Source of the DNA: Hawksworthiomyces lignivorus
Taxonomy: Eukaryota > Ascomycota > Sordariomycetes > Ophiostomatales > Ophiostomataceae
Reading direction: 5' to 3'
Length of the DNA: 64,000 nucleotides
Assembly (NCBI GenBank): GCA_002917075.1
Contig: NTMA01000004.1
Span: 620,001-684,000, forward strand
In this document: piece by piece, positions 21,901-34,045 of the stretch
Layout: each line of letters starts with the position of its first letter
Position numbering within the stretch: the first letter of the stretch is position 1
Notes under the pieces: model-generated
Databases searched by the model: none
What the model was told of the DNA's origin: nothing
Seen by the model: the letters and a program-made list of their open reading frames with translations, nothing else
Made by a program: the position numbers and the translations under genes

Positions 21901-22432
21901 CTCCAGTCTGACCTTTGTTCGATAAAGTCTAGATAGTCCTCAATCTCCTGCACACGCGTGTGCCACTCTAGGTCGCTCTCAGCGCCTTTCTGAGACAGAT
22001 ATGCTAGGATTTCCTTAAGACGGATGCCCATGGGTGATTGGCTCTGGCCACGAAACACATGGCTATCATGACAATCTTCCGGATCTGGAACGAACGGGTC
22101 TACTAGAAGGCCAATTGCCATATCGGTAGTGAGCAAGTCAGTGAAAGTAGCATCAGGAGCAACATCAATAGCACTTGCAAGGGTGGCGTCGGCGGGTGCA
22201 CCAGCGACTGCAATTTGCTGTCCTCCGTCATATTTCGAAATTGACGGAGGTATCGTGACAGGGAATTCATCCACTTCCATTTCATCAAATTCTTGTGCTA
22301 GATCTTGGGCCAAATCAGTTGCTGCCATTGTAACTGCCACTAGGCCTGCTTGTCCTTGTGGTGTTGCCTGCAGCGCTGCTTCTTGCTCTGCCCACCAAAC
22401 TTGTCGCTCTGTCAGAGCTTCTTCTGCCGCAG

Positions 22433-22463
<31 letters not shown>

Positions 22464-23238
22464 GGCTTGTATATCACTTGCTATTTGCTCTGCTTGGGCT
22501 TCCTGCCAATGCCTTCGCGCCATCCATGCTTCTTCTGCTCCAGCTTCCTCTTTTTCTCCTTCTATGGCATCTCGAGGGTCTGCTAGTTCAACTGCCCGTG
22601 CTTCAGTTCGTGTTTGTCGTGCTGTTGGTCTTGCCTCCGCTGTTGTTAGTTCTATCGAAACATGCGATGACACTGCATCTTGCGCCGTTCTTGATGCTAC
22701 TAGCTCCGCCGCCTCAGCTGCTGGCTCAGGAGCGGCTCCAGGCTTCACAGATATTGCTTGTGTCCGTCGTCTTCGGCGTCGCCTCGATTCTGGGATTACC
22801 AGAGTGACCATCTCTGTCGACGGCAGTAGTTGGACCCCGACCGTCCGTTGTCCATCTAGCTCTGTGAGTCAATGGAGGCATATTCGTAGGAAAGCAGCTC
22901 CTCCATCGCTTGTTCTCTCGAGACCCACCATTACTTATGGCGTCACTACAGACTATGGCCGATCGTAGTTGGTCAACGATAACGACGCCTTTGCTGCGGA
23001 GGTAGGCAGCTGTGCTGTCGCCAGCGTCTCTCGACGATGCTGCCACAGCTCGTTCAATGCGGTACCTGGAGCGAAGATTATATCGCGATTCCGTACGCGT
23101 TATCTCGTAGCTAATTTGTGTCCCGGAAGCGATCGGCTCCTCGTATTGATTTATCACGTCTATGAGAGCCTGGTAGGAGTGATTCTTGTTGTTGCCGTCT
23201 CCAGCAGATCTGTCATTGCGACGTTTACGAGGCATCAT
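18991..23238 (-). CDS. Giant (1363 aa) unknown nuclear-looking protein, three exons
   Basis: The exons 23238-22935, 22861-19475 and 19391-18991 sum to 1364 codons including the stop. Intron 1 (22934-22862, GTAATG...GACTCACAG) joins SDAI-K-LDGQRTVGVQLLP, and intron 2 (19474-19392, GTGCGT...GCTGACCAACAG) joins KRVAAAIGNVESRPGFF. The N-terminus MMPRKRRNDR and a run of seven Arg (about residue 129) look like nuclear signals. Residues about 210-268 form an Ala/Glu coiled-coil-like stretch. C832, C840, C843 and C848 make a compact cysteine cluster (C-x7-C-x2-C-x4-C), with more Cys/His soon after. The C-terminal about 60 residues are strongly acidic (Asp/Glu). I do not recognise a family. The start could be 23235 instead of 23238. 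The gene's 5' end faces the 21 kb gene-free region. Confidence 0.7.
19392..19474 (-). other. Intron 2 of the giant gene
   Basis: 83 nt, with donor GTGCGT and branch-acceptor GAGCTGACCAACAG. Removal connects the main exon to the acidic C-terminal exon in frame. Confidence 0.8.
22862..22934 (-). other. Intron 1 of the giant gene
   Basis: 73 nt. The donor GTAATG follows CGCCATAA, and the branch-acceptor region is TTGACTCACAG. Without it the first exon runs into a stop at 22726 and the 5' part of the main exon is left unread. Confidence 0.75.
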
Positions 23239-26200
23239 GCCTGTCTCGAGCCCGTCCTCTTGAGAATGGGACTGATTTGGGAATATCACTGTTGCTTAAG
23301 GGTTCACCACAAAGGTTCTACTCTACAAAAACTTCAATCATCACATTTATTTACCTCAACCCTCCACAGAGATGAGAGTCTATCTCGCTTCGACTGCACC
23401 GGCTTCCCAAATATCTCTATGAAGAGACGTCTCTTCTAAACTTAGATAACTCGATTGTTTGCGTCAATTGAGTAGTACCCACGAGAGGGAGAACAAAGAT
23501 GAAATGGCCGAATCTATCCATTACACCAAATGCTTCTACCACAGGCACAGAAAAAAGCCTACTTCAATAGTATACTGCTTGCAGAAAAGCGCCTGCTGAG
23601 GGAGAAACCGAGCCATACATGCAAACAAAGAAAGCAGTTTGCCTCTGCATACGATTTGCTTCCGGATTGAGAAGAGCAAACAAAGGGCGAATCACTGCTC
23701 ATGAAATAAATTATATCTAGAAATCTACATTGTACACTCAAGAATCCAGCGAGGCATTGCTTTCAGGTGACTTTCTAGAACTGGTTGCATGTTGCTTTTC
23801 TTTTCACTTTTGGTCCTGCACTTTCTTGCTACTTTCGTAGATTCTTCTTTTTTTCCTCACTCTCATCGTCTTCTTCTCCATCTGCTCCTCTTCTCCATCA
23901 CTTGTTGCAGAGTTTCGACTTCAAAAATCTTGAATCAGTGCAACGCGCTTCGTGAGAAATCTCTTCAGACAAGCGCGTCATAGCATGCTTCTTCACGCGT
24001 AAAGTGCTCATAATTGAGTTCGAGCGCGGAAGACCCTGCGGCGATCGGTTGGATGTTTTTATCCCCCGATTGTCCCCTTCTGTATATTTTTGTCTCGTTC
24101 GTTTTTCTCACCGGTCTGTCTGTGCGTATTTTAGAAACGACGGCGTCGAGACGGAATCGATGATTTTTTCCAACGTCTTTGTGGAGCCGGAGACCACGGC
24201 TGCTAGTAATTTACAGAGAAAGCATTCGTAGGGTAGAAGGGCAGAAATCAACCAAACCACATTCATCCATCGTGCCGGCGAACAGACCCTTTGCGAGCCC
24301 CTCACAATCATTTGTGAGATCCGAATTTGGGTAGCCAGAACGCGGCGGAAGCGAAGGAGAAAGCGAAGAAAGGCTCCCAAAACGGCATGTGTTTTTTGTT
24401 GCCTGTCTGGTCACAGTCGTAACCAGACTTGGACGCCTCTCTCCTTATTTCTCCTCTATAGTTACATTCCGTCCCGTGTCTGCAGCTGCAGTCACAGGCT
24501 GGCAACTCTACAGGCTTTGTATGCGGCCTTTTTCGTTAGGCCTGGTTTCTCTTAACAAAGGTCACAGAGTGTGCCAACACGAAAGGGACACAAATTGAAA
24601 TGGGCAAAGGAGATAGCAAGAGAGCAGCTGAGCTGAATCATTGATGCAGAGGCTTCCTAGATGCTAGGCGAAAATGCAGACGAATCGGCAGCAAAAATAA
24701 GAAGAGAACTCTAATATCTGGCGCTGCCTTTCACAGATGAAGAAGAGCATCTTTGATCCAACTCTCCCCTAAAGCGTAGTCAAGTTCTGGGGGAGGGGGT
24801 TCTCAGGTCGCAGTCCACGACAAATCCGGTGCCCATGCCCCTTCTCTTTTCATTTTTTCTCTTCGCTCTGTTTTAGGAGAGCCTTCGGCCGCTAAACCCT
24901 TGCTCTCCAGGAGAGGACTCAACCATTTTCTTTGTTCTCTTGTCTCTCCCCTTAAATCATATTCGGCGCTCTTGGTTCTTCTATTTCCTGAGCGAGCTAG
25001 CAAGCAGAAAAGAAAATTGCAGCCGTATTCGTTACACGTCCGGAACGCTGTACGGGCCATATGAGCATCTGCGCGTCTTTAACGGGCTGAACGACCAGGG
25101 TTCTGAGGGGCTTTCTGCCTGGTTGATCCACCAGCAAGATGAAAGAAAAGAAGAGCAAAAGAAACGAAAGCGATCCCAGCGCTAATCAGACCTGCAGCTA
25201 ACGTGCATATCAGAAGGAGAAGAAGACGACGAGAGAACGAGTAGAGAAGCAGCAAATTTCTGCATGGTGCGAAATGCAACCCTATCGACACGCGCCAATT
25301 CTCCCTTCTTTCCTACCCACGCGTTTTCTGTTTTGCGTCTGGATTTGCTGCAGCTAACTTCAATTTGTGCATTATTTGCGTTTTACTGTTTATTTATGTT
25401 AGATATCTACGTACAATCATGCCGATGCTGACACGTTCGGGGTGCATCGCAAAAGAGAGCGCGTCGTCTGTTACGTGCTATTTCCCTTGATGGGGCGTTT
25501 CAAGTTTGCGTTATTGTCCTTCTTCGAGTCCACCTCTGTAGGGAAGAAACACGGGTTCTTTGGTTCGTTCTATCCTGAGATTTGGGAGTCGGATGGAACA
25601 CAACATTGTCTTCTCGGTGTGGATTACGCACTACCCACAGCATCCTGCAGCGTCCTGCTTTCTTTTTTCTTTGCTTTTGTCATTTTCGTGTGCTTGCTGC
25701 CACAAGGAACCAGCTTTATCTTTAGCTTTAGTGATGCCTCATTCCCCGTGCCCGCCAAGCTGTGCCACCTGTCAGAGGGTGTGCTCATACTTCGCACGAA
25801 TATGATATCGACCTCACTATTATCCTACCTCCCTTTCCTGGTCGACCGCTGAACCATGTCCTTGAGCTTGGACGAAAAAGCCATTCGTCAGAACCAGGTT
25901 TTTTCCAAGCCCACACACATAAACGTGGAGAGCATCTACGGAGCAAGGAGAGGGTAAATGGCATAGTGTTCTCCCGCTGTGACCTCTTCATACCATTTCT
26001 GCTCTTCCTTCTCGGAGACGAAGAACATAGTAATAATAGCCGCACCAGAAAATGCTTCTTCTTTAGCTTTCTATTCTATATTCGGCACTCACCTTCTTGC
26101 TTCGTGCTTTCTTCGCTACTCTGGGTAAAAGATGCTTTGCAAGGCGTCAAAACATCCATCCTACGTTTGCATATTCATTTGGTTCTCCATCCTCGTACTC

Positions 26201-29200
26201 GTGCTCCCTAATGTCGTGTCGTGGAGTTACCCCACAAGGAGTGGAGGTGATAGAGGAATAGACGTCTGCCTCTTTGATCCCTATCTATCCCATTTCAGTT
26301 CGGACTGCGACGCAATCTGGCCACTTTTCGCCTTTCGGACCTGTTCTTCGATCCTAATGCGATACACGTTGCCGCGCCCAACCGATGGCTTGATCTCCTT
26401 TGTTGTGTCCGTTTTCGGGTGACGAATAGCTTCGCCGTCTGAAACCACCGGTGATGCAAAATAAGCTGATGCTCTTTGCCGAACAGGCTATGAAGTGCAA
26501 CTTCTGTTGCTGGGTGGCGCATTCATCTCTGGCTACGGGTTCGTGATGCATTTTGAACATGTCGAGATATCAAACCGATTGTTGCATTTTAGCATAAGCG
26601 GCTAAGGGGAAAATATCCTTGCATTTAAGTAAAAGACAAAATGCTCAAGATTGCTTTACAGAGTGCAGAGAATTTAATCCCGTTCCACCAGCCTCTCCCT
26701 TTTTCACATACAGATTTAATGTTCAATCCTGTTCTCCTTATCAAATTATCCTCAACAGGTAATGCAATATGAAGCTATGAACCTTCTTTTACCCTTCTCG
26801 CCAGGTGCACGGCAGATGCCTCAGCTTCCATTAACTACGAGGTGCTGCTCCCATGTCACTTAACTATTATGATGCAAGGAGTATCTCTCATAAACTATAT
26901 TCATTTAGCATAGTCATAATTTTTTTTAGGACTTGCCTCTTTGTATGCCTAATATTGTTAAATATCTAGTGTTGAGGGATTGATAAAACAGAAAGATATT
27001 TATTTCAAGGGCCCTTCTAGTCAGGGTGTATGTGCACTCCTTTGATTCCTCGATATCTATGTTGGCCAGACGGTCTGCCTTTTTGTACCATTTTTGTTCT
27101 TGTTGTTTTCCTTACGGGTAGAATATGTCCAATATATTCTTATTTGATCTTGAGCATTCTCTCTCCGCATAAGCCTGCGGGATTACAAAAAACAGAAATA
27201 TTGAAACCGGGAGACCATCAGTTGGTGATATAATCTACGATAATTATCAGTACCTCGCGCATAGCAACAGCCTTGTGGTATCAGTACATTGATGGATGCA
27301 AGGAGAACAAAAAGAAATCACTTCTTGCATCTGCAAGCCAAACAGTATCACATCATACTATGCTTACAACTGCTCTCAGATCAGAGAAACAAATCAGGGC
27401 CTTCGGAGTATGTATCACCTTCCTATCGTTGCATCCGGGCTTTTTTCTGCGCTCTCTTCTGCCGATCATCCTGTCTGTATCTAATGAACCCTAATTGCCT
27501 CTAGAATTTTCGTCTCCTGAGGCTGATATGCAATATCGCTTGTGTTTCTTGCACTTCTCCCCTGTTGGATGGTCATATGTTTAGATACCCGTGCAAAAAA
27601 ATCTTGCCAAAAATTTCTCGGTCAAACAGCCGGAAGAGGCCCAAGCGACGGGGAAGCAACGAAAACAACAGCCAAACCGTCCGGGGGTGCTTTACTTTCC
27701 ATCTGTTTTAATTACATACATACGGACCAACTCGTGAACTGCACTATTCTATGCATATATCGTACATTAAAAATAAAGTTCCGCTTTTAGCAAGATGCAT
27801 CTTGAAACAAACGTTTTCAATTATCAACCTCTTTTATGTTAACTATGCATTCTATACATATATTGCATATCCCATTGGTGGCTGAAGCGTAGAAATGAAC
27901 AATATGAGTGAATCCAGTATTAAATTGCTCTCATTGCTCTGCGTTACACATAACGGACATCCTTGCTTCTTTGCCTTTTGTTTTGTGGTTTTTTGCATCC
28001 CGCAACGGCCCGGCAACTACATAAATTATATGGGGTAATAATAGACATCCCGCCTCTGTGCATCTATCTTCGGCTTGGCGCACGCTGTAGAGAATTTGGG
28101 ACAGCAAAAATACGGCTGGAACGTATTTCCATTCCTCGTTCTCAGTATTTCACATCACAAGTGGAAGAGCGGAAGGACAGAGGAAGGTGTTTGGATGGAG
28201 ATCAGGACAAGCAGGTTCACAAAAGCCTGGAAATGGGCATATGCAGGTCTACCCATTTTACCTGGTCAACTGGTATCCGGCGTCGTAGTTTTCATTTTCA
28301 GAAAAAAGAAAGGGAAAGCAGACCACATTCTGCTGCCTGTGGACGAGGAGTTTAGGTTGTGTGGCTTTTCGTCAAGGTTCCGTGTTCCGCGATCCGTGGA
28401 TCTTCTCTATCTGGAAACACGGGGTATATTTTTGCTTGTTGCTGTACCAATTATGTCTACTAGCTTGGCAGGCTTATTGTAGTATTTACGTCTGAGCGGT
28501 GGTATCTTGGTGCGTTTGTTATTGACCGAATATGGAGCTGCTTAACAGGAGAGTAAATGACTCTACTTACTCGTGCCATTATGAGATACGACGGTATGTT
28601 ATAGCTCTCCAGTCCATAGAACGGTTCTCCTTTTAGACTTTCCAATGCTGCACTGGAAATGCACAAAAACCGCTTCCTGAAGGGTCTGGGAGCCGCCCAC
28701 AAACTTCTGTGTGTTTTTTAAAGCTGGGTCCTCCTTGTTTTCTTGCGTACACCCCACCTATAAGCCGCAATTATTGCGTTGTTGCTCGGACACTTCTAGA
28801 TCGCCGTGGAAAAGGCCGGAACATATCAAACGCGTGCAAAAACATATCTCATCTTGTCAAGGTCATTGGGAAAGGAGCCTTGTCCAAGAAGAATGCCGCA
28901 TTCAACGTTCAACAGGAGGAAAGAAAGATTCCTGGAGGCAAGGCTTAGAAGTCGCTATAGACGAGACACAGCGAATGCAATGCCTTGTCGAATGCGTCTT
29001 TTTTTGAGCTCAGGGGCGTTCCAAATGTATTGTCCTTTTCGGCAGGCCTGAAGTCCCTCTAGCAGAATATTCAATATGGTCACATGTGGTATTCTTGATC
29101 CATGATAGCCGAGGCCACCATCGCACGGCCTGTAGGACCCTGAAGAAGCAGTTTCTTGCTCTAACACCAAATATTTCGGTCCTATACTATGGTCCAGCCG

Positions 29201-31442
29201 TGTTCTGATCAGGGATAATGTTTTTTGTTTTTTCTGTCAGGGACCAATCTGATGGGAAGGCTCAGCACTTGCAGAGGACACGACTACCCCGTAACTTGAT
29301 TGATCCGTCTCGGGATAGCGAAGAGCGGTGTTTGGTTAAAGAAATGCATGCCTTCTCGATCACACAATTTGGCCTACTACTCTGACCGTGTCTTCTAGGC
29401 CATGATTCCTGGCCGCTGTCGTGTCCCGTGTTTTAGAGGGAGAGCAAAGGTGATGTGAAATTCGATAGGGGTTTGTGTGTTGTTACTCTCAGAACCAATC
29501 GACTGTGCCTTCACCTTGATTATAGTGGATTTTTGTTCCATGCACTGTAGGCCAATAGCTAGCCAGTAAGTGACCTTGGCCATCAAGAAGAAGGCCAGGC
29601 CAACATAGAGAGCGGAGAGAGACAGATAGGAAAATACAACTAAAAGAGAAAATCCTATTTCGCGAGGCGAAAGAAAAGAAGACGAAGAAGCTGTAAAAGC
29701 AGGAAGAAATAAACAGAGGAACTGGCCTTGGGCAAAGAGGAAAAAAATTGGTTCATGCCGTCCTCAGTTCACTAGTCCATTGGCCGGGATGGGTTTCAAA
29801 GAGCCGGACGAGACCGCACCATGAGGGCCTGGCATGGCATGTTCATCCACTGGATAGTCGGTCACTCTCGAATCACAGCTTTCCCCTCTATTGTATTGTC
29901 CTCTTCTCTCCTCATTGTGGCGATGCTGCTTGAAGCCAAGGAAAGAGCACTAGGTTCAGAAACAATGGCGAAAAACTGTTCTTGTGGAGAAAGATATGGG
30001 GTAAGAAATGCACCCCGGGAGGCAGCTTACCGCAGCAGTCAAGTGATGAATTAAATTGGCCGTCAGCAGGAAACAGTTGCGGTTTTCTTTCCCTGTTCAA
30101 TCGCTCTCACGTCGACTTGCAGATCGCGCGAAGAGAAAAGCATGTCACGAGCTGAGGGAAAAAGGAATCGTCGGCATCGAGAAGCCTTTTGCAAAATTTC
30201 TCCGCAGCTTGCTTTTCTTACACTCTTTTCTGGGATTCTCATCCCCCTCTGCCTAAGAATTTGATGCCTGCCAATAGCAGAGGAGCTGCGCTGATTTCTC
30301 AAACAACCGCTATAATGCAATGTTGTCACCCTGTTTTTGACCGTTCTCTGCCCGGTCGGAATAGGGTTCCTAGTCTGACGCAAGAAGCTCTTTCAGCTGC
30401 CTTGGGACGCCTTTCTTCCGCATGTAATTGTAGCCGTATGCACGAAGCATGCATGCAGCAAGTTTATTGAAGGCCCTCCCATCGGGCAATTTACCCCTTT
30501 TCGTGATAATGCAATGTGCATCGTTTTTTGTTTCGGCGTCTTTTGGAGATTTTACGAGATGCAGTACACAGCATGCAGACATCATAGAAGGGGAGAAAGT
30601 GGGCACTGCAAACCAGAAAGCTTCCAAAATAGAAACCCATGAATTTCTTGGTCGAATGGCGAAAGCTCTTCGCCGGGCAAGCGCGACCGGGAGAGGGCTG
30701 CCCCTCGTTTTCTCAAACTTCCGATTCTGCCATCCAGTCAACGCTCGAGGATAGCTTCCAGCTTCCCAACCTCCTTTTTCTTTTTGTCGCTCTGGAGTGG
30801 ACGTTTTTTTCGTTCTTTCCCTTTTTACGACCGCTGCTCTCTCCAGACTCGCGCTATCGCAATTCCTTTTGCCAACGCATCAAGGCGGGAAGGAGCAATC
30901 ATCAAAAGATGGGCGGGAAAGCGCGAGGATACACGCTGGAAGGAGATATATGTTGCCGCTATAAACGAAAAAGCGCATAAATTTGAGGCACTCGTTAACT
31001 TCGCGAAGCAGAGAACTAGGTACGGCCATTGGCCAGGAACCTTTTTGCTTCTATCTATTAATCTCTCGCCCGCGCTCGCCCATTCCCTTTTCTTCTCCCA
31101 GCACACCCTCTCCATGCCCCTGTTGCAATAGCTGGCTCTGTTAACACAATAATGGCCTCTTCTACTACGATTATCATCCCCTTTACTTTCTCCTTTTACC
31201 CTTTTAAGCCAGTACGCGGGCGTGGGAGCGCAGTAGTCCTGGCTGAAATTGGCAATTAGCATCCACTAATCGCTTCCCCTGAACAGCGTCCACTCCCCTG
31301 TTTGACTCCCCCTTCGTCTTAATACATAGTTCTATAATAGTTGCAATAAGGCAAAATAGCCATGTGTGTCTGCGCCTTATCCAAGGAAATGACAAGAAAA
31401 AGAAAGCAGAGGCCCACAGAATACGTGGTTTAATTGATATAA

Positions 31443-31466
31443 TTTTTTTTTTTTTTTTTTTTTTTT
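31443..31466. repeat. T24 homopolymer
   Basis: A run of about 24 T in the gene-free region. It is the longest homopolymer in the window and is flanked by AT-rich sequence. It could be a nucleosome-excluding tract or the relic of a reverse-transcribed poly(A) tail; no adjacent element was seen to support the latter. Confidence 0.85.
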
Positions 31467-32493
31467 GCTAAATAACATATCTCACCTGCATGGCCCTTCG
31501 TTTTATCTTATAGGGCGGCTTTTGCTCCTGGATTATCTTCGACGCGTTTTCTATTGCAACGCGATTCGGGACGGGTAAAGTGATGTATACGTGAACAGAC
31601 TGGCCACAGGAAGGGGAATTGCACGACACTCGGGTATATGCACACCTTGGACGGCAAGCAGCTAGAAAAGAGGCGGGTTGGATTAAGAGTGGCAAGTTTC
31701 TATGCCAGCAACGTATGAAGCGGAGAGAGCACCTCGCAGTTTTGGCTTCTATTCTGCTCTCTGCCGAAGGTTGTGCGTGAGGTCGGCTGGTAATAAAGGT
31801 CCGGATGCAGCATGTTACAGAAGCAGATGGAGCAGAGGTCGTGGGCACCGCCAAGAGCCAGCTTCTCGGAGGCGGCCCTCGGACCCTCGGCACTGCTCGC
31901 CAGCGATGGACAGGCTGCTGTCTTCCTCTCCCACTTGCACTTTGGAAAGCACTGCCTCTTCTCGTATTTTCTGCAACACAATCCAGATTGCGGAGGCCCA
32001 TTCTCTACACCCTCTTCTCTTGCCTCTATCTCACTTTGGGGTTTGCCTTAATGGGGCTATAGGGTCTCACTGCCATCTTTCCGATTTACAGGGAATCTGC
32101 GTGGTTTTAGTTGACTCTGCAGAAAAACCTAATCTGCGGTGCACAGCGGAATTCTAACAGGTGTGAAAAGATTATCAAAGCTTGGACATTTGGTGCCATT
32201 TCCCGTTGCCCTGCCGCCGGTCTATTTTTTGACAGGGTTTTTGTCGTTCCTCTGAATCTAGCTTTACAAAGGAAAAGACATGCTGTGTGTCATAGAGAAT
32301 CGATGCTTGCACGACGAGAAAAGAACCAGCAAGAACGGTGAGGAGGGTGAAGTTTCATGAAGAGCAAAAAGCAAAATGGTGAAAGCATGGTTGCTTCAAG
32401 CTGGAATACCAATTCCTCAGCAATTTGTGGTAGCTCGCCTAGAACACTGCTCTTAGAAGGCTTAGAATTATTCTCCAAAACCTTGAATCAGCT

Positions 32494-32517
32494 TTAGCTA
32501 GCTAGCTGGCTAGCTGC
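32494..32517. repeat. TAGC/GCTA palindromic short tandem repeat
   Basis: Overlapping TAGC units (TTAGCTAGCTAGCTGGCTAG, then CTGC) form a self-complementary tandem tract in the gene-free region. Confidence 0.75.
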
Positions 32518-33924
32518 AGCGGCACGGCATCATGTCACAATCTCGAGCTGATCCATGAATGGCTGACTCCCACACCGCCGGAAACGACTCCAATACTCTT
32601 GTAAATGTGTAGGATTTTGTGCATGGTATGTCTTATCTGGTCGGAGCCAACTTGATTCGGAATCGAGAAACTGTCTGGTCTATGCCATATTACGGGACAC
32701 CAGGCAGCGCCACTCCTCCGCTCTGCTCTCCTGATCTTGTCCTTGAAGCAGCGGGATATAGGAAGCCGGCGAAGAGGGTGTGAGAAAGTATCTCTACCTT
32801 GCTTTTCGTCTATCCCTTGTCTGAAAACGCGGCTCCTGTTTTTTCTGCAAGAGAGACAATTAACTGTTATGTGGAACACACAGAACCGAGATATCAACAG
32901 CCTAGAATGCTAGGGGAACGCAGATCTAGAAATAACGAAATTTAAGCAGTTTGTGCTCATTTCGAGGTGTGACAGCCGGCCAATCACAGTAAGACGAGCA
33001 CGCGGAAAGGTCCAATAGGCGCGTCTGCAGCACGAGTACTTCCATGTTGAGGTTCGTGTCTAGGGGAAAAAGCAAGGCAAACGATCAGTTTCCTTAATTA
33101 CACGTCCCGCGCTGCAGAACAGACTGCAGTTAGTGGTATCCGCACAGCTCCAACGAAGGTGCTTCTTTTTTGACACATTTCCTTTGCACCGCCTATGCCT
33201 CCCATTTGGGTCCCGTTTCTGCCAAAATACTTTTCGAGGAAGAGTGATGAATCTACAACCATAACTTGATAGTCCGCATCGCACACAGTATTATTGAAGC
33301 AGGTCATGTTTCTTTTCAGCCTACCTTGCGGCGTGCCAGCACCAGGTCAAAGAGCCATCTGCACCATGACATTGTCCCTCCAACCTAGTACAGGACGGAG
33401 TAGAGACTGCTCCGTACAAATACTACGCGATCGTGTTTTGCTTAAAACAGGAGATATGCTCACGCGAAATGCAGACGAAACTTGGCTGAAGGCAACCTAA
33501 ACAGCCAATATGGTCCCAAGGCCGGTATACGAGCAGGCTGTGTCTGTCTGATGGGCGAATGATATTCAAAAGACGGAGCGACGAAGTTTGGTAACGATTT
33601 GGAAAGGATCATCGTGGAGCAGAGTTGACGGTATAGATTTCGCTAGTTTGCAGTGGGCGATGCACGCAAACGTACGACTATCGATGCTTTAGGAGGCTAA
33701 CGAGCATGGACTCCTCTGCATATGCGTACTGCGTACATGTTTGTAGGCATAAGTGTGTGCAGCATACTTGTAGTATATACGGGAAAGCTTCAAGATGATA
33801 CAGTGGAGTCTGTGGAGGTTTTACATAGCTCACGCGCAGCTGGGAAGAAAGGGGAAATGATTACGTCGTAGAAAGATACGTGATCTTGCTAAGGCCATTT
33901 CGTTACCCGTAGTGAATGCGTTTG

Positions 33925-34045
33925 CGTGCGCAGCAGACGGATCCCACCCCCCTGCCTTTTCCAATTTGGGACCTGATGCGGTCGGCGATTGGCCGGAGCT
34001 AGGGTCGGTGCCGCGGACGGGGTGGCCGCCAATTAAACCAAAAGA
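33925..34045. promoter_or_regulatory. GC-rich patch with CCAAT and CGG motifs
   Basis: A patch clearly more GC-rich than its surroundings. It contains a CACCCCCC run, GCGGTCGGCGATTGGCCGG (CGG triplet plus inverted CCAAT), GCCGCGGACGG, and GCCGCCAATTAA. Such motifs bind CCAAT-complex and Zn2Cys6 factors in fungi, so an upstream activating site is plausible. This is inferred from motif content only. Confidence 0.35.

Noticed and set aside
22726..23289. 187-codon minus-strand frame as a separate small gene
   Set aside because: Its first part joins the 3387-bp frame through a 73-nt intron with good splice signals, so it is exon 1 of the giant gene.
28075..28482. 135-codon plus-strand frame in the 21 kb gap
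   Set aside because: Amino-acid composition is unremarkable, but there is no motif, no splice partner and no coding-type GC rise.
31443..31466. T24 run as a poly(A) tail of an inserted retroelement
   Set aside because: No reverse-transcriptase-like frame or target-site duplication was seen beside it.
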